From contig DITM01000027.1 of assembly GCA_002422845.1 (NCBI GenBank), positions 1 to 17,523 on the forward strand: a stretch of DNA of 17,523 nt. The letters run 5' to 3'. This document shows positions 6,497-14,800 of this stretch, piece after piece. The first letter of the stretch is position 1, and each line of letters starts with the position of its first letter. A program made the translations under genes and the position numbers. The notes beneath the pieces are model-generated. The model made no database searches and was not told the origin of the DNA. It saw only the letters and a list, made by a program, of their open reading frames with translations. Source of the stretch: Candidatus Paracaedibacteraceae bacterium UBA6184. GTDB lineage: Bacteria; Pseudomonadota; Alphaproteobacteria; UBA6184.

Positions 6497-7129
6497 ATGT
6501 GCAAGATATATTGCCTCTTGTTTTTCGTTTTATTATTGCCTTTTTGCGGGAGCCCCACTTATGCAGCGGAAGCTGACTCTTTTTTTAGAGAGTTGCCGGA
6601 GGTTGCTCAGGGGAGCGACGTGCACAACCTTGCAAGCACATACTGTAAGGTGTTGTGGTCAAAGGTTCAGGCAGGCGGATGTTTAAACACAGCCGCGGCA
6701 GAGTTTAAGGATGTGTTTGCTGGAAGTGTTTCAGAACTTGGAAGAGTCATAGAAAACATTAAGAATGAATCACCCATTATGGTTGGCGCTCAACTTAATT
6801 TAAGCGATAAACCCGTCGTCGATCCAGACGTGTTAGCCTTCGGATCTTATTTTGATAACGCTGCATATCCCGCATTAAAGCTGGCCTTGACGAGTATGGG
6901 CGCCTTAGGAAAACACAAAGGTGGCGCTGATTTGGACATAGAAACAAACGCACGTGTGAGCGAGGTGTTTGTGTATGTTTGGGGCAAGGTTAAAGAAGAT
7001 CCAGAAAGCAGACTGCAGTCTTTTTTAATAGGGTTGATAGATGCTGCCCCCACGTGCATACAAGGATACACAGTGCGGATGTTGTGTGCCGTTCATCCGC
7101 CGAAATTAAAAGGTGTTGTAAAAAAGTGA
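6497..7129 (+). CDS. Secreted protein of unknown function, 210 residues
   Basis: I do not recognise this family. The ATG is preceded by a strong AGGAG seven bases upstream. A signal peptide is clear (MCKIYCLLFFVLLLPFCG, cleavage probably after TYAA at about residue 24). The mature part is mostly helical in appearance, with Cys residues in STYCKVL and GGCLN near the N-terminus and in PTCIQGYTVRMLCAV near the C-terminus, which could form two disulfides in the periplasm. The C-terminal segment with TCIQGYTVRMLC is the most motif-like stretch. It lies upstream of cydAB on the same strand with a 230-base gap, so a link to the oxidase is not implied. Its stop overlaps a possible GTG-initiated 58-codon frame. 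Confidence 0.75.
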   Translation: MCKIYCLLFFVLLLPFCGSPTYAAEADSFFRELPEVAQGSDVHNLASTYCKVLWSKVQAGGCLNTAAAEFKDVFAGSVSELGRVIENIKNESPIMVGAQLNLSDKPVVDPDVLAFGSYFDNAAYPALKLALTSMGALGKHKGGADLDIETNARVSEVFVYVWGKVKEDPESRLQSFLIGLIDAAPTCIQGYTVRMLCAVHPPKLKGVVKK

Positions 7130-7302
7130 TAGCTTCGGTTCGCCCCGTTTCCTTGCAAAGGACAGTTCTGAAAGTTCAGCCGGTATCAAAGGTGCCGGCG
7201 GTCGTTGGGCGTTCGGCAGTTCAAGCATTAACAAAAAAATCAGACCAATCTTTTTTAACCAGCAAAAACACGGTGGGTCGACACCTTGATGTTTTAATTT
7301 GA
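7126..7302 (+). CDS. Possible 58-residue basic protein overlapping the preceding stop
   Basis: A GTG at 7126 overlaps the previous gene's TGA as GTGA and opens 58 codons to a TGA at 7300-7302. The product is basic, rich in Val, Ser and Lys, with no signal peptide or membrane segment. There is no good Shine-Dalgarno. It might be a coupled small protein or a chance open frame in the 232-base gap before cydA. An alternative is that the frame is a remnant of a longer C-terminus of the upstream gene. Low confidence. Confidence 0.25.
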   Translation: MIASVRPVSLQRTVLKVQPVSKVPAVVGRSAVQALTKKSDQSFLTSKNTVGRHLDVLI

Positions 7303-7361
7303 TATATTGTTAACCATCTTTGATGTAAACTTGATGGCAGTTATTTAGAAAACAAGAAAAA

Positions 7362-8705
7362 ATGGATTTACTTTCAACATTATTTTTATCTCGCATCAAA
7401 TTTGCCTTTACCGTTGGGTTTCATATTTTATTTCCAACCATTACTATCGGGCTGGTAGTATATTTGTTCATATTAGAGATTATGTGGTTAAGAACGCGCA
7501 ACCCCGCATATTCAAAACTATTTCGAATATTCTCAAAAATCTTTGCACTGTCCTTTGGTATGGGAGTTGTGACGGGTATACCAATGTCGTTTCAATTTGC
7601 AACAAACTGGGGGCCGTTTTCAATAGCGACCACAAATGTCGTTGGCCCATTATTGGGATTTGAGGTTCTAAGTGCCTTCTTTTTAGAGGCGACGTTTTTA
7701 GGAATCATGGTATTTGGTTGGGGGCGTGTTAAGCCGGCCGTTCATTTGTTCGCAACGGGGATGGTGGTGTTGGGAACAACCCTGTCTGCGTATTGGATTA
7801 TTTGCGTAAACGCCTGGATGCAAAACCCACAAGGAACCGAAATAATTGACGGAATCTTTTATGTAAAAGACTGGTCTAAAATCTTGCTGAACGAAACCAT
7901 GTTTTATCATTTGGCGCATATGTTGGGCGCGTCATATCTGACTGCGGCATTTGTTGTGATGGGGGTTCTTTCCATTTTCTTGTTTAAACGGAAAGAAATT
8001 CAAACAGCTCTGCCCGGGTTTAAGGTGGCGCTGGCATGTGCCCTTGTTTTGGGCCCGATTCAGTTTTTGGTGGGACACTCCCATGGCATACATACCGGAA
8101 AAACTCAGCCGATAAAGCTTGCTGCGATGGAGGCACATTGGGAGTCTGAAACAGAAGCCCCGATGATTTTGTTTGCCTGGCCAGATATGGAAAATGAAAA
8201 AAATCATTATGAAGTTAAGATTCCTAAAATTGCCAGCTGGTACTTAACAGGAAGCACCAAGGGAATGGTTCATGGTCTTAAGGAAGCAAAAAAAGAAGAT
8301 CGTCCGTTTGTCCCGTTAGTTTTTATCAGTTTTAGATTGATGGTCGGAATTGGGTGTTTGTTTATTTTCTTGGCGCTGGCGGGTGGATATTTATGGGCAC
8401 GCAAGAAATTAGAAACGACGCGATGGCTGTATGCGATTTTGCCGCTTTGCATTCCGCTTGGTTTTGTTGCAACAATTGCGGGGTGGATAGTTACAGAGGT
8501 TGGCCGCCAACCCTGGATCATTCATGGGTTAATGCGAACAGCGCACGGGGCGACCACATCGCTTCCCCCGGAAGCTATTCGGGGATCTTTGGTCGCATTT
8601 GGCATAACCTTTTTGATAATATTTGTGCTGTATTTAATATACTTGGTTCGCATTATACAAAAAGGCATGAATGAGCCGATGCCAGCAGTTTTGCAAGGAG
8701 AATAA
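7362..8705 (+). CDS. cydA: Cytochrome bd-type quinol oxidase subunit I
   Basis: Subunit I carries the three hemes of the bd oxidase, which passes electrons from quinol to oxygen at the inner membrane. The 447-residue, multi-helix protein shows the heme b595 ligand His21 (VGFHILFP), the conserved acidic pair Glu101 and Glu109 (GFEVLSAFFLEATFLG), the His183/His186 helix, the quinol-site Lys252 and Glu257 in KLAAMEAHWESE, the heme b558 Met327 (FRLMVG), and GRQPW at 381-385. At 447 residues it is much shorter than E. coli CydA (about 522), because the Q-loop after Glu257 is short; this is the CIO-like short-loop type, often cyanide-insensitive. No strong Shine-Dalgarno precedes the ATG. It is followed after 2 bases by cydB. 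Confidence 0.95.
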   Translation: MDLLSTLFLSRIKFAFTVGFHILFPTITIGLVVYLFILEIMWLRTRNPAYSKLFRIFSKIFALSFGMGVVTGIPMSFQFATNWGPFSIATTNVVGPLLGFEVLSAFFLEATFLGIMVFGWGRVKPAVHLFATGMVVLGTTLSAYWIICVNAWMQNPQGTEIIDGIFYVKDWSKILLNETMFYHLAHMLGASYLTAAFVVMGVLSIFLFKRKEIQTALPGFKVALACALVLGPIQFLVGHSHGIHTGKTQPIKLAAMEAHWESETEAPMILFAWPDMENEKNHYEVKIPKIASWYLTGSTKGMVHGLKEAKKEDRPFVPLVFISFRLMVGIGCLFIFLALAGGYLWARKKLETTRWLYAILPLCIPLGFVATIAGWIVTEVGRQPWIIHGLMRTAHGATTSLPPEAIRGSLVAFGITFLIIFVLYLIYLVRIIQKGMNEPMPAVLQGE

Positions 8706-8707
8706 TT

Positions 8708-9748
8708 ATGGATTATGCAATTGTTTGGAGCGTTTTAATTCCTGTGGCGTTGTTTATCTATATGGCGCTGGACGGGTTTGATTTGGGTATTGGTCTTTTG
8801 TTTCCGTTGGGATCAAACTCTCAATCCCGTGAAAACATGATGAATTCTATTGCCCCTATTTGGGATACAAACGAAACCTGGTTGGTCTTGGCCGCGGGTG
8901 GTTTGTATGGGATTTTTCCGAAAGCCTATGTCTTCATATTTAATGCACTGTACGTTCCGTTGATTGCTATGTTGATTTGTTTGATCTTTCGTGGAGTGTC
9001 GTTTGAGTTTAGATTTAAATCTCCAGAGCGCTTCAAATGGGTTTGGAGTACGTTTTTCTTCCTGGGGTCGTTGGGGATGTCTGTCTGTCAGGGCATTATC
9101 TTTGGTCAACTGATTCAGGGGTTTCAAACAATCGAGGGTCAATTTAACCACGATTATTGGGCATGGTTGAACACCTTTAACTTTTGTGTAGCAGGATTGA
9201 TTGTTTTGTTTTATGCCTTCATGGGGGCGAACTTTTTGATTTATCGCCTAAAAGACGCCGAAAAGCAGCGATTTGTTTGCGCCTCTAAAGGACTGATAAT
9301 TGTTACCGCGGTATATTTTATCGCCCTTGTCGGTGCGTCTGGTTATTATGTTGTTCATGATGCGTCTGCCGATCTATCATTCCCGTCGGGGAAACATCTT
9401 GCGCAGCGGTTCCATGAGTTTTATTCAGTATACATTGGCTTGTTTGCAATTATAGGATTGATCACAGTTAAGCTATATCGCAGCCTTTCAGCGAAAGAAA
9501 TGTCTGATTTTGCGCCGTTTCTGTATGGGGTTGCGTTGTTGGCGACTGTGTTTGGTGGGGTAGTCTTTTTGGGGTGGCCGTATATTGTTCCTGGGGCGCT
9601 GACAATTTGGCAGGCGTCATCGTTGCCAGAAACTCAAAAATTAATGTTTTTTGGCGCGTTAATTTTCTTACCTTTAATTCTGGGATACTCTATGTACAAC
9701 TTCTACATATTCCGCGGGAAAGTTGCTGATCAAAAGTTCTATCACTAA
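8708..9748 (+). CDS. cydB: Cytochrome bd-type quinol oxidase subunit II
   Basis: Subunit II is the partner membrane subunit of CydA. The 346-residue protein has about eight or nine hydrophobic helices and the family motifs ALDGFDLGIG (20-29), WDTNETWLV (52-60) and RGVSFEFR (95-102). An AAGGAG inside the end of cydA serves as its Shine-Dalgarno; two bases separate the genes, so they are one operon. No cydX-like small subunit ORF follows, and the cysteine-exporter genes cydDC, which often flank cydAB, are not in the window. Confidence 0.95.
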   Translation: MDYAIVWSVLIPVALFIYMALDGFDLGIGLLFPLGSNSQSRENMMNSIAPIWDTNETWLVLAAGGLYGIFPKAYVFIFNALYVPLIAMLICLIFRGVSFEFRFKSPERFKWVWSTFFFLGSLGMSVCQGIIFGQLIQGFQTIEGQFNHDYWAWLNTFNFCVAGLIVLFYAFMGANFLIYRLKDAEKQRFVCASKGLIIVTAVYFIALVGASGYYVVHDASADLSFPSGKHLAQRFHEFYSVYIGLFAIIGLITVKLYRSLSAKEMSDFAPFLYGVALLATVFGGVVFLGWPYIVPGALTIWQASSLPETQKLMFFGALIFLPLILGYSMYNFYIFRGKVADQKFYH

Positions 9749-9765
9749 ACCTAATTTTATGGCAC

Positions 9766-9789
9766 ACTCCGTGTAAAATACCACGGAGT
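9766..9789 (+). promoter_or_regulatory. Hairpin sequestering the permease ribosome-binding site
   Basis: ACTCCGTG (9766-9773) pairs perfectly with CACGGAGT (9782-9789) around an 8-base loop. The 3' arm contains the GGAG Shine-Dalgarno (9785-9788) of the permease gene starting at 9795. It could hold translation off, act as an attenuator, or be an operator palindrome. Confidence 0.5.
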
Positions 9790-9794
9790 AAAAA

Positions 9795-11003
9795 ATGTCT
9801 AAAAATAAACGTTTAGGCGGCGTTCTAATCGTTGCAGGAACAACCGTTGGCGGCGGAATGCTTGCCCTGCCAATAGCCTCTGCGTCCGCTGGTTTTGGGT
9901 TAAGCGTAGTCCTGTTGATTTGCATGTGGGCGCTTATGACGTATACGGCTCTTGTTACGCTTGAGATGAACCTATATTTTAATCGAGGTGTTAGCATAGC
10001 CTATGCGGCTGAATACAGTTTGGGGCGGGTTGGAAAAGTCGTTTCAACGCTTGCAATCGCGATGTTGTTTTATGCCTTGTTGTCCGCATATATGGCGGGG
10101 GGCTCTTCGGTGCTTGATCAGCTTGTTGATAGCGTCTTTGGGATTAAGATATCGCCTGCCGTTTCGGTAGTTTTATTCGCAGGCATCTTTGGAAGCATAA
10201 TTTTAGCGCGAACCCAAGTGGTCGATACAGCCAATCGATGGTTGTTGCTTGTTAAAACCTCATTTTTTATCATTATTGTTGCGGCGTGTTTGCCGAAAAT
10301 TGACGTGTCTCTTTTGCAGCGCGTGCCAGAAGAATGCATCCCTTGTTTTTCAATATTAATCCCCTTATTTTTCACATCGTTTGGTTTTCATGGCAGCATC
10401 CCCACTATTGTAAATTATATTGGGCCCGATCCACAAAAATTGCGCTCCACATTCATTTTGGGAAGCACAATACCCCTGATTGTTTATGTCCTGTGGGAGG
10501 TTGTTGTGTTGGGGGTGATTCCCCTTGAGGGGGCTGATAGCTTTGCGTCTATTAAAGCAAGCGGAGGTGATTTGGGATTGTTTGCCAACACTCTTTCTAA
10601 TCTAGCTGGCGGCGGCTGGGTGATTTCGGCTGCCCAGGGGTTTACATCTTTGGCGGTTGCTACATCATTTTTAGGCGTTGGACTTGGTTTGTTTGATTTT
10701 ATGGAAGAACAATTAACCAGCAAGGACAAAAAGCCGTCGGTATTTATTGTTGGCGCGTTTACATTTCTGGTTCCGTTGGTTTTTGCATTATTTTATCCAG
10801 AGGGATTTGTCATGGCGTTGGGGTATGCGGCGATAGCATTAAGCATTCTGGCGATTATTATTCCGACGCTTGTTGTGTGGAGATTGCGGACAACTCCTGC
10901 GAGCAGCGCTCGACCTGTTTGTGGAGGCTTCTTCGGTTTGATTCTTGCTTTAATATGTGGCGTTGGTGTGATTTTATTAGAAATCAAGGCCATTTTTGGC
11001 TAG
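9795..11003 (+). CDS. Aromatic amino acid permease, TyrP/Mtr (HAAAP) family
   Basis: This inner-membrane proton symporter of 402 residues imports an aromatic amino acid (tyrosine or tryptophan). The N-terminal RLGGVLIVAGTTVGGGMLA (6-24), followed by LPIASASAGFG, is the unwound first-helix motif of TyrP/Mtr, and WALMTYTALVTLEMN follows as in E. coli TyrP. About eleven hydrophobic helices are visible, and the length (E. coli TyrP has about 403) is right. Its Shine-Dalgarno is buried in a hairpin. It stands 46 bases after cydB on the same strand and could share its transcript. Substrate is not decidable from sequence; host-associated bacteria commonly use such permeases to take up amino acids. 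Confidence 0.88.
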   Translation: MSKNKRLGGVLIVAGTTVGGGMLALPIASASAGFGLSVVLLICMWALMTYTALVTLEMNLYFNRGVSIAYAAEYSLGRVGKVVSTLAIAMLFYALLSAYMAGGSSVLDQLVDSVFGIKISPAVSVVLFAGIFGSIILARTQVVDTANRWLLLVKTSFFIIIVAACLPKIDVSLLQRVPEECIPCFSILIPLFFTSFGFHGSIPTIVNYIGPDPQKLRSTFILGSTIPLIVYVLWEVVVLGVIPLEGADSFASIKASGGDLGLFANTLSNLAGGGWVISAAQGFTSLAVATSFLGVGLGLFDFMEEQLTSKDKKPSVFIVGAFTFLVPLVFALFYPEGFVMALGYAAIALSILAIIIPTLVVWRLRTTPASSARPVCGGFFGLILALICGVGVILLEIKAIFG

Positions 11004-11004
11004 G

Positions 11005-11040
11005 GTTGCTTCCGCTTCCCCGCTTTTTGCGGGGTGCAAC
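11005..11040. terminator. Bipartite stem-loop after the permease gene
   Basis: GTTGC (11005-11009)/GCAAC (11036-11040) encloses CCCCGC (11018-11023)-TTTTT-GCGGGG (11029-11034). It sits just past the permease stop and between converging genes, so it may act as a bidirectional terminator, but a T-tract is missing on both sides. Confidence 0.5.
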
Positions 11041-11083
11041 ATTGCGCTGTCGATGGTCTTGGGAGCCGCGCGGAGATGAGAGC

Positions 11084-14000
11084 TCAACCCAGTTTAGCCA
11101 GTCTTCTTTTCTCGCGGAAATTGTGTCGAGCCATAAGTGCTGCTGGAGTTACAAACGACGTTAGCAGTGATCCGAAGGCAACACCATACGATATACAGAT
11201 CGCAAGCTGTTGCCAGAATTCCATCGCGGGATCGCCAACAGTAATGGTTAGATTAACAAAGTCAATGTTAACCAAAAAGACAATCGGCAACAGCCCCAAG
11301 ATGACCGTGACGTGTGTTAGCACGATTGGTCTTAAGCGTTGGGCGCAGGTATATAAAATGGCCGTCTTAACATCCGTAATTTTCTTAACGGTTTCGTCAA
11401 AGGTATCGATCAAGATAATGTTATTGCTGACGATAATACCCGCCAGCGCAATGATGCTGACGCCCCCCATGACAACGCTGAATGGGATTTGGTGAATCAT
11501 TAGTCCGATGAAGACCCCGCCCGTGGACATCACAAGGGCGCTTAATACCAAGAAAGCACTAAAGAAGCTGTTAAACTGCAAGATTAATACAAACAGCATT
11601 AACAGGATTGCCCACATAAAGGCCTTTCCTAAGAATGCCCCAGACTCTTTTTGGTCTTTGTCTTCGCCTCGGAAGATGACGGTTACGTCTTTTGAAAAGG
11701 GCGCAGAGTCTTTAATCCATTCGGTAATGGCTTTAACTTTTTCACTAGCCAGATGCCCCTCTGCTACGTTTGCTTTTACGCTAATAATGCGTGAACCATT
11801 TAATCTGCGAATGGTTCCAACCTTGTCTGAGAATGACTGCGTCGCAAATTGGCTAATTGCAACCGACCCAAACGGTGTGGGTAATCTTAGGTGGGCAATC
11901 TCATCAAAGTTTTTATAGTTGGGGTTAAACCGCAGCAAAACATCCAATTCATCGCGTTTTGATTCTGTTCGATAGCTTCCAACTTTTACACCGGTGGTTA
12001 GCATGCGCAATACTCCGCCAACCGCCTGAATGGTTGTTCCGTATTTTGCAGCTTCGACGCGATCAACGTTGATGTTGAGTTGTACTCCGGGTAAAAATCG
12101 ACTGTCTTCGATATCTTGCAGACCGCCTAAGCTTGTTAGTTTATCTTTTAGAATGTCCGCGGCCTTCATTAATGAATCCAGCGAAACGCCGGTCAGTCCA
12201 ATATCAATGGGCTTGTCTTGCGGGGGGCCGCTTTTCTGAACAGAAACGTCTAAAACAACCCCGGGCACGCCCGAGCAACGCTGTTTGATTTCTTTTAAAA
12301 TATCGTTCACGCGGCGACGCTTGTTCCAATCATCAAATTCTAAAAAGATAGTGCCGATGGTGTCGGGTGGGCTGCCTTTGTCCATAGCGCCTTTTGTTCC
12401 ACCTTTAATGGCGTCTGTCCTGGCATAAATGGACTTAAGTTCTTTCATGTCTAAGATAAGCGATTCAACTTGCCAAACAAGCGCATCTTTTTCAAGTCCC
12501 GACATGTCTCCGCGAGCGCGAATATTGATTTGAGCCTGTTCTGGGTCGGTGTCTGGAAAAAACACAAGACCACTGTTTAAAAAACTATAAACGGTTTGAA
12601 CAAAGACTAATGCAAAAATACCCGCACCGATTACTCTCCACGGATGATGTAATTGCTTTTCCAGCAACATTACATATTTTCCAGTGATGCCTTTGATTTG
12701 ATCAAATTGGCAGTTTTGTGCAGCCAAAATATCGTCTTTGCTTTTTTCGTAATGAGCCATATCAACTTTTGCGGTCATCGCTCCCAGTATGGGGGTAAAA
12801 AACACCGCCATAATAATTGAGCCGCTTAGGGTCATGATGAGCGTGATCGGCATAAATTTCATAAACTCACCCACAAGACCAGGCCAGAATAATAGCGGCA
12901 TAAAGACAATCGCGATTGTTCCAATAGAGGTCAGAATGGGAATCAGCATTTTGTGTGCTGCATCTTTGTAGGCATTTACGCGATCAACACCCTCGATCAT
13001 TCGTCGATCGGCATATTCCACAACAATGATGGCTCCATCCACCAACATTCCCGCGGCTAAAATAAAACTGAACAATACGATCATATTCATTGTGTAGCCC
13101 ATGGCATTTAGAAGAAGCAGTCCAATCAAAAATGACCCCGGCACGGATAACCCAACCAAGATAGACGGACGAACGCCCATAGAATAAACAATGACGCCGA
13201 TCACAAGCATCAGGGTAAATATTAATGTATTTTGTAATGTGAACAAAAAATCTTGGATGTGTTTTGTTTGGTCTTGAGAAAAGCCAACCTCGACGGCCTG
13301 GGGCCACTGATCGCTGGCCTTTGCTTGGCTTAAAACGTACTTTACTTTCTCAATCGTCTCAATGATGTTTTCGCCGGTTCTCTTTGTGATCTCTAATGCA
13401 ATTGCGGGACGACCGCGGTCTCTGGCATATGAAGTTGCATCTTGGTATACAAGTTTTACATCGGCGATATCTTTGAATGTAACGACTTGAGATCCGTTCA
13501 TCATAACGGGAAAATCGAACAGGTCTTTGACGTCATTGATAAGGCCTGGAACCTTTACAGGAAATCGCCCCCTTCCCGTGTCTAAACTCCCAGAGTTAAC
13601 CATAATATTGTTGGCGGAAAACTGTTGCATGACCTGTAGTAAATCAACGGCGTAGGTTTCTAATTTGATGGGGTCAATTTGGATTTCAACCTGCTCTGTC
13701 CGGTCGCCCAACATGTTGACCTCTAGAACTTCTGACACGTTAGCTTCGATGGCGTCTTTCAGTGTTCGACCCAGTTCAATTAATGTGCGCTGAGGCACGG
13801 CGCCGGATAGTTTTACGGTTAGGACGGGAAACTTACTGGTATTAACCTCAATAATATTGGGTTCTAGTGTTTCGGTGGGAAGTTCGGCCTTGGCGATGTC
13901 GACCTTGTCGCGCACCGCATCTTTTGCTTCTTTTGCGTTAAACCCAGCATTAAATTCCAGCGTAATGTTTGCCCCGCCTTCGAACGCAGTTGATTTGTAG

Positions 14001-14242
14001 TCTTTTAAGTTTTCAAGCGTGCGAAGTTGTTTTTCCATTGGGCGGATTAGCAATCTTTCCGCATCTTCGGGGGCAATGCCATCATGGGTTAATTGCACAA
14101 TCATGATGGGGATTTTAATGTCTGGGAACGATTCTTTTGGTATCTTGATATACGTTGAAATCCCCGCAATAAAAATTAATACCAGCATTGACAATATCGC
14201 ACGGTTTTGTCGTAAGCCAAACTCAACAATTGATCGCATCAT
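11084..14242 (-). CDS. RND efflux permease (AcrB-like inner-membrane pump)
   Basis: This 1052-residue proton-driven pump has the standard RND layout: TM1 at about 14-31, a first periplasmic loop with porter subdomains from about 46, TM2-TM6 around 335-490, a second large periplasmic loop from about 560, and TM8-TM12 at the C-terminus. The TM4 motif reads GMLVDGAIIVVEYADRRM: the Asp equivalent to AcrB Asp407 is kept (Asp402) but Asp408 is Gly403. In TM10 the AcrB Lys940 equivalent is Asn940 (GIIVSNNIILID); Arg971 is kept. Such VxNN permeases are common in alphaproteobacteria, so this is probably a family feature. The ATG at 14242 has AAGGA nine bases upstream. It is the last gene of the operon, 12 bases after the lipoprotein. 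No outer-membrane channel gene is nearby; substrate unknown. Confidence 0.93.
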   Translation of the reverse strand: MMRSIVEFGLRQNRAILSMLVLIFIAGISTYIKIPKESFPDIKIPIMIVQLTHDGIAPEDAERLLIRPMEKQLRTLENLKDYKSTAFEGGANITLEFNAGFNAKEAKDAVRDKVDIAKAELPTETLEPNIIEVNTSKFPVLTVKLSGAVPQRTLIELGRTLKDAIEANVSEVLEVNMLGDRTEQVEIQIDPIKLETYAVDLLQVMQQFSANNIMVNSGSLDTGRGRFPVKVPGLINDVKDLFDFPVMMNGSQVVTFKDIADVKLVYQDATSYARDRGRPAIALEITKRTGENIIETIEKVKYVLSQAKASDQWPQAVEVGFSQDQTKHIQDFLFTLQNTLIFTLMLVIGVIVYSMGVRPSILVGLSVPGSFLIGLLLLNAMGYTMNMIVLFSFILAAGMLVDGAIIVVEYADRRMIEGVDRVNAYKDAAHKMLIPILTSIGTIAIVFMPLLFWPGLVGEFMKFMPITLIMTLSGSIIMAVFFTPILGAMTAKVDMAHYEKSKDDILAAQNCQFDQIKGITGKYVMLLEKQLHHPWRVIGAGIFALVFVQTVYSFLNSGLVFFPDTDPEQAQINIRARGDMSGLEKDALVWQVESLILDMKELKSIYARTDAIKGGTKGAMDKGSPPDTIGTIFLEFDDWNKRRRVNDILKEIKQRCSGVPGVVLDVSVQKSGPPQDKPIDIGLTGVSLDSLMKAADILKDKLTSLGGLQDIEDSRFLPGVQLNINVDRVEAAKYGTTIQAVGGVLRMLTTGVKVGSYRTESKRDELDVLLRFNPNYKNFDEIAHLRLPTPFGSVAISQFATQSFSDKVGTIRRLNGSRIISVKANVAEGHLASEKVKAITEWIKDSAPFSKDVTVIFRGEDKDQKESGAFLGKAFMWAILLMLFVLILQFNSFFSAFLVLSALVMSTGGVFIGLMIHQIPFSVVMGGVSIIALAGIIVSNNIILIDTFDETVKKITDVKTAILYTCAQRLRPIVLTHVTVILGLLPIVFLVNIDFVNLTITVGDPAMEFWQQLAICISYGVAFGSLLTSFVTPAALMARHNFREKRRLAKLG

Positions 14243-14254
14243 AATTTTGCTTCC

Positions 14255-14800
14255 TTAGTTTTCGAGAACATACAACGGAGCTGTTGAGGGTTCGTCGCAT
14301 TCGTTTGCAAACATAGAATTATATTCTTCTGAGGGCAGAATATTTTTAGCTAAGTCGGCGGATACGGTGATGACGTTATCAAAGACGCTTTCTGATTTTA
14401 CGCCTTTTGCTTTTGCAACATGCATCAAATCGCTTTGTGACAAGTCATCCCCACACAGTTCGGTAAAATCTACAGTGTTAAATTTTTTTGGCGACTTAAC
14501 TGAGGCAAGCACAGTGTTAATGATATCTTCGCCTTCTGCAAACTTAATTCCATCTTCAAAAATTACAACCACGGTTGCGCCATTTGTTAAAGCAGTCGCG
14601 TGGGTAATAGATATGTGCGGCGCAGATTTTAGCGCTTTGACCAGCGGGTTTGTAAAATATTTTTCAATATCTTTTGGGGTCGACGCAGGAATATCAAAGC
14701 GTGCGCTTACAACAAGGGGCGTTGGTTCGATGCTTGGACTATCATTGCCACATGCGACCAAACAACAGGCCAATATAAATGTTACAACTTTATTGCGCAT
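14255..14800 (-). CDS. Lipoprotein resembling an RND porter (PN1) subdomain
   Basis: This 181-residue protein lies between the fusion-protein and permease genes. A lipoprotein signal ends in the lipobox LVAC with the lipidated Cys17; Gly follows it, so outer-membrane sorting is likely. Residues about 29-108 (VVSARFDIPASTPKDIEKYF, then NPLVKALKS, then ALTNGATVVVIFEDGIKFAEG) line up by eye with the first porter subdomain of the neighbouring permease (IVQLTHDGIAPEDAERLL, RPMEKQLRT, AFEGGANITLEFNAGFN): strand, P-x-D-x-E helix, P-L/M-x-K-x-L, then x-G-A-x-ϕ-x-ϕ-x-F-x-x-G. The C-terminal ~75 residues contain three Cys, including Cys116 and Cys168, and are unrecognised. Its start overlaps the fusion-protein stop by 11 bases. 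I infer a pump accessory; I do not know a named family. Confidence 0.75.
   Translation of the reverse strand: MRNKVVTFILACCLVACGNDSPSIEPTPLVVSARFDIPASTPKDIEKYFTNPLVKALKSAPHISITHATALTNGATVVVIFEDGIKFAEGEDIINTVLASVKSPKKFNTVDFTELCGDDLSQSDLMHVAKAKGVKSESVFDNVITVSADLAKNILPSEEYNSMFANECDEPSTAPLYVLEN

Noticed and set aside
7281..7340. TTGAT repeats before cydA as a possible FNR site
   Set aside because: The half-sites are direct repeats and do not form TTGAT-N4-ATCAA, so no FNR-type box can be claimed.
11034..11495. Plus-strand frame of 153 codons
   Set aside because: It is antisense to the conserved C-terminal helices of the RND permease.
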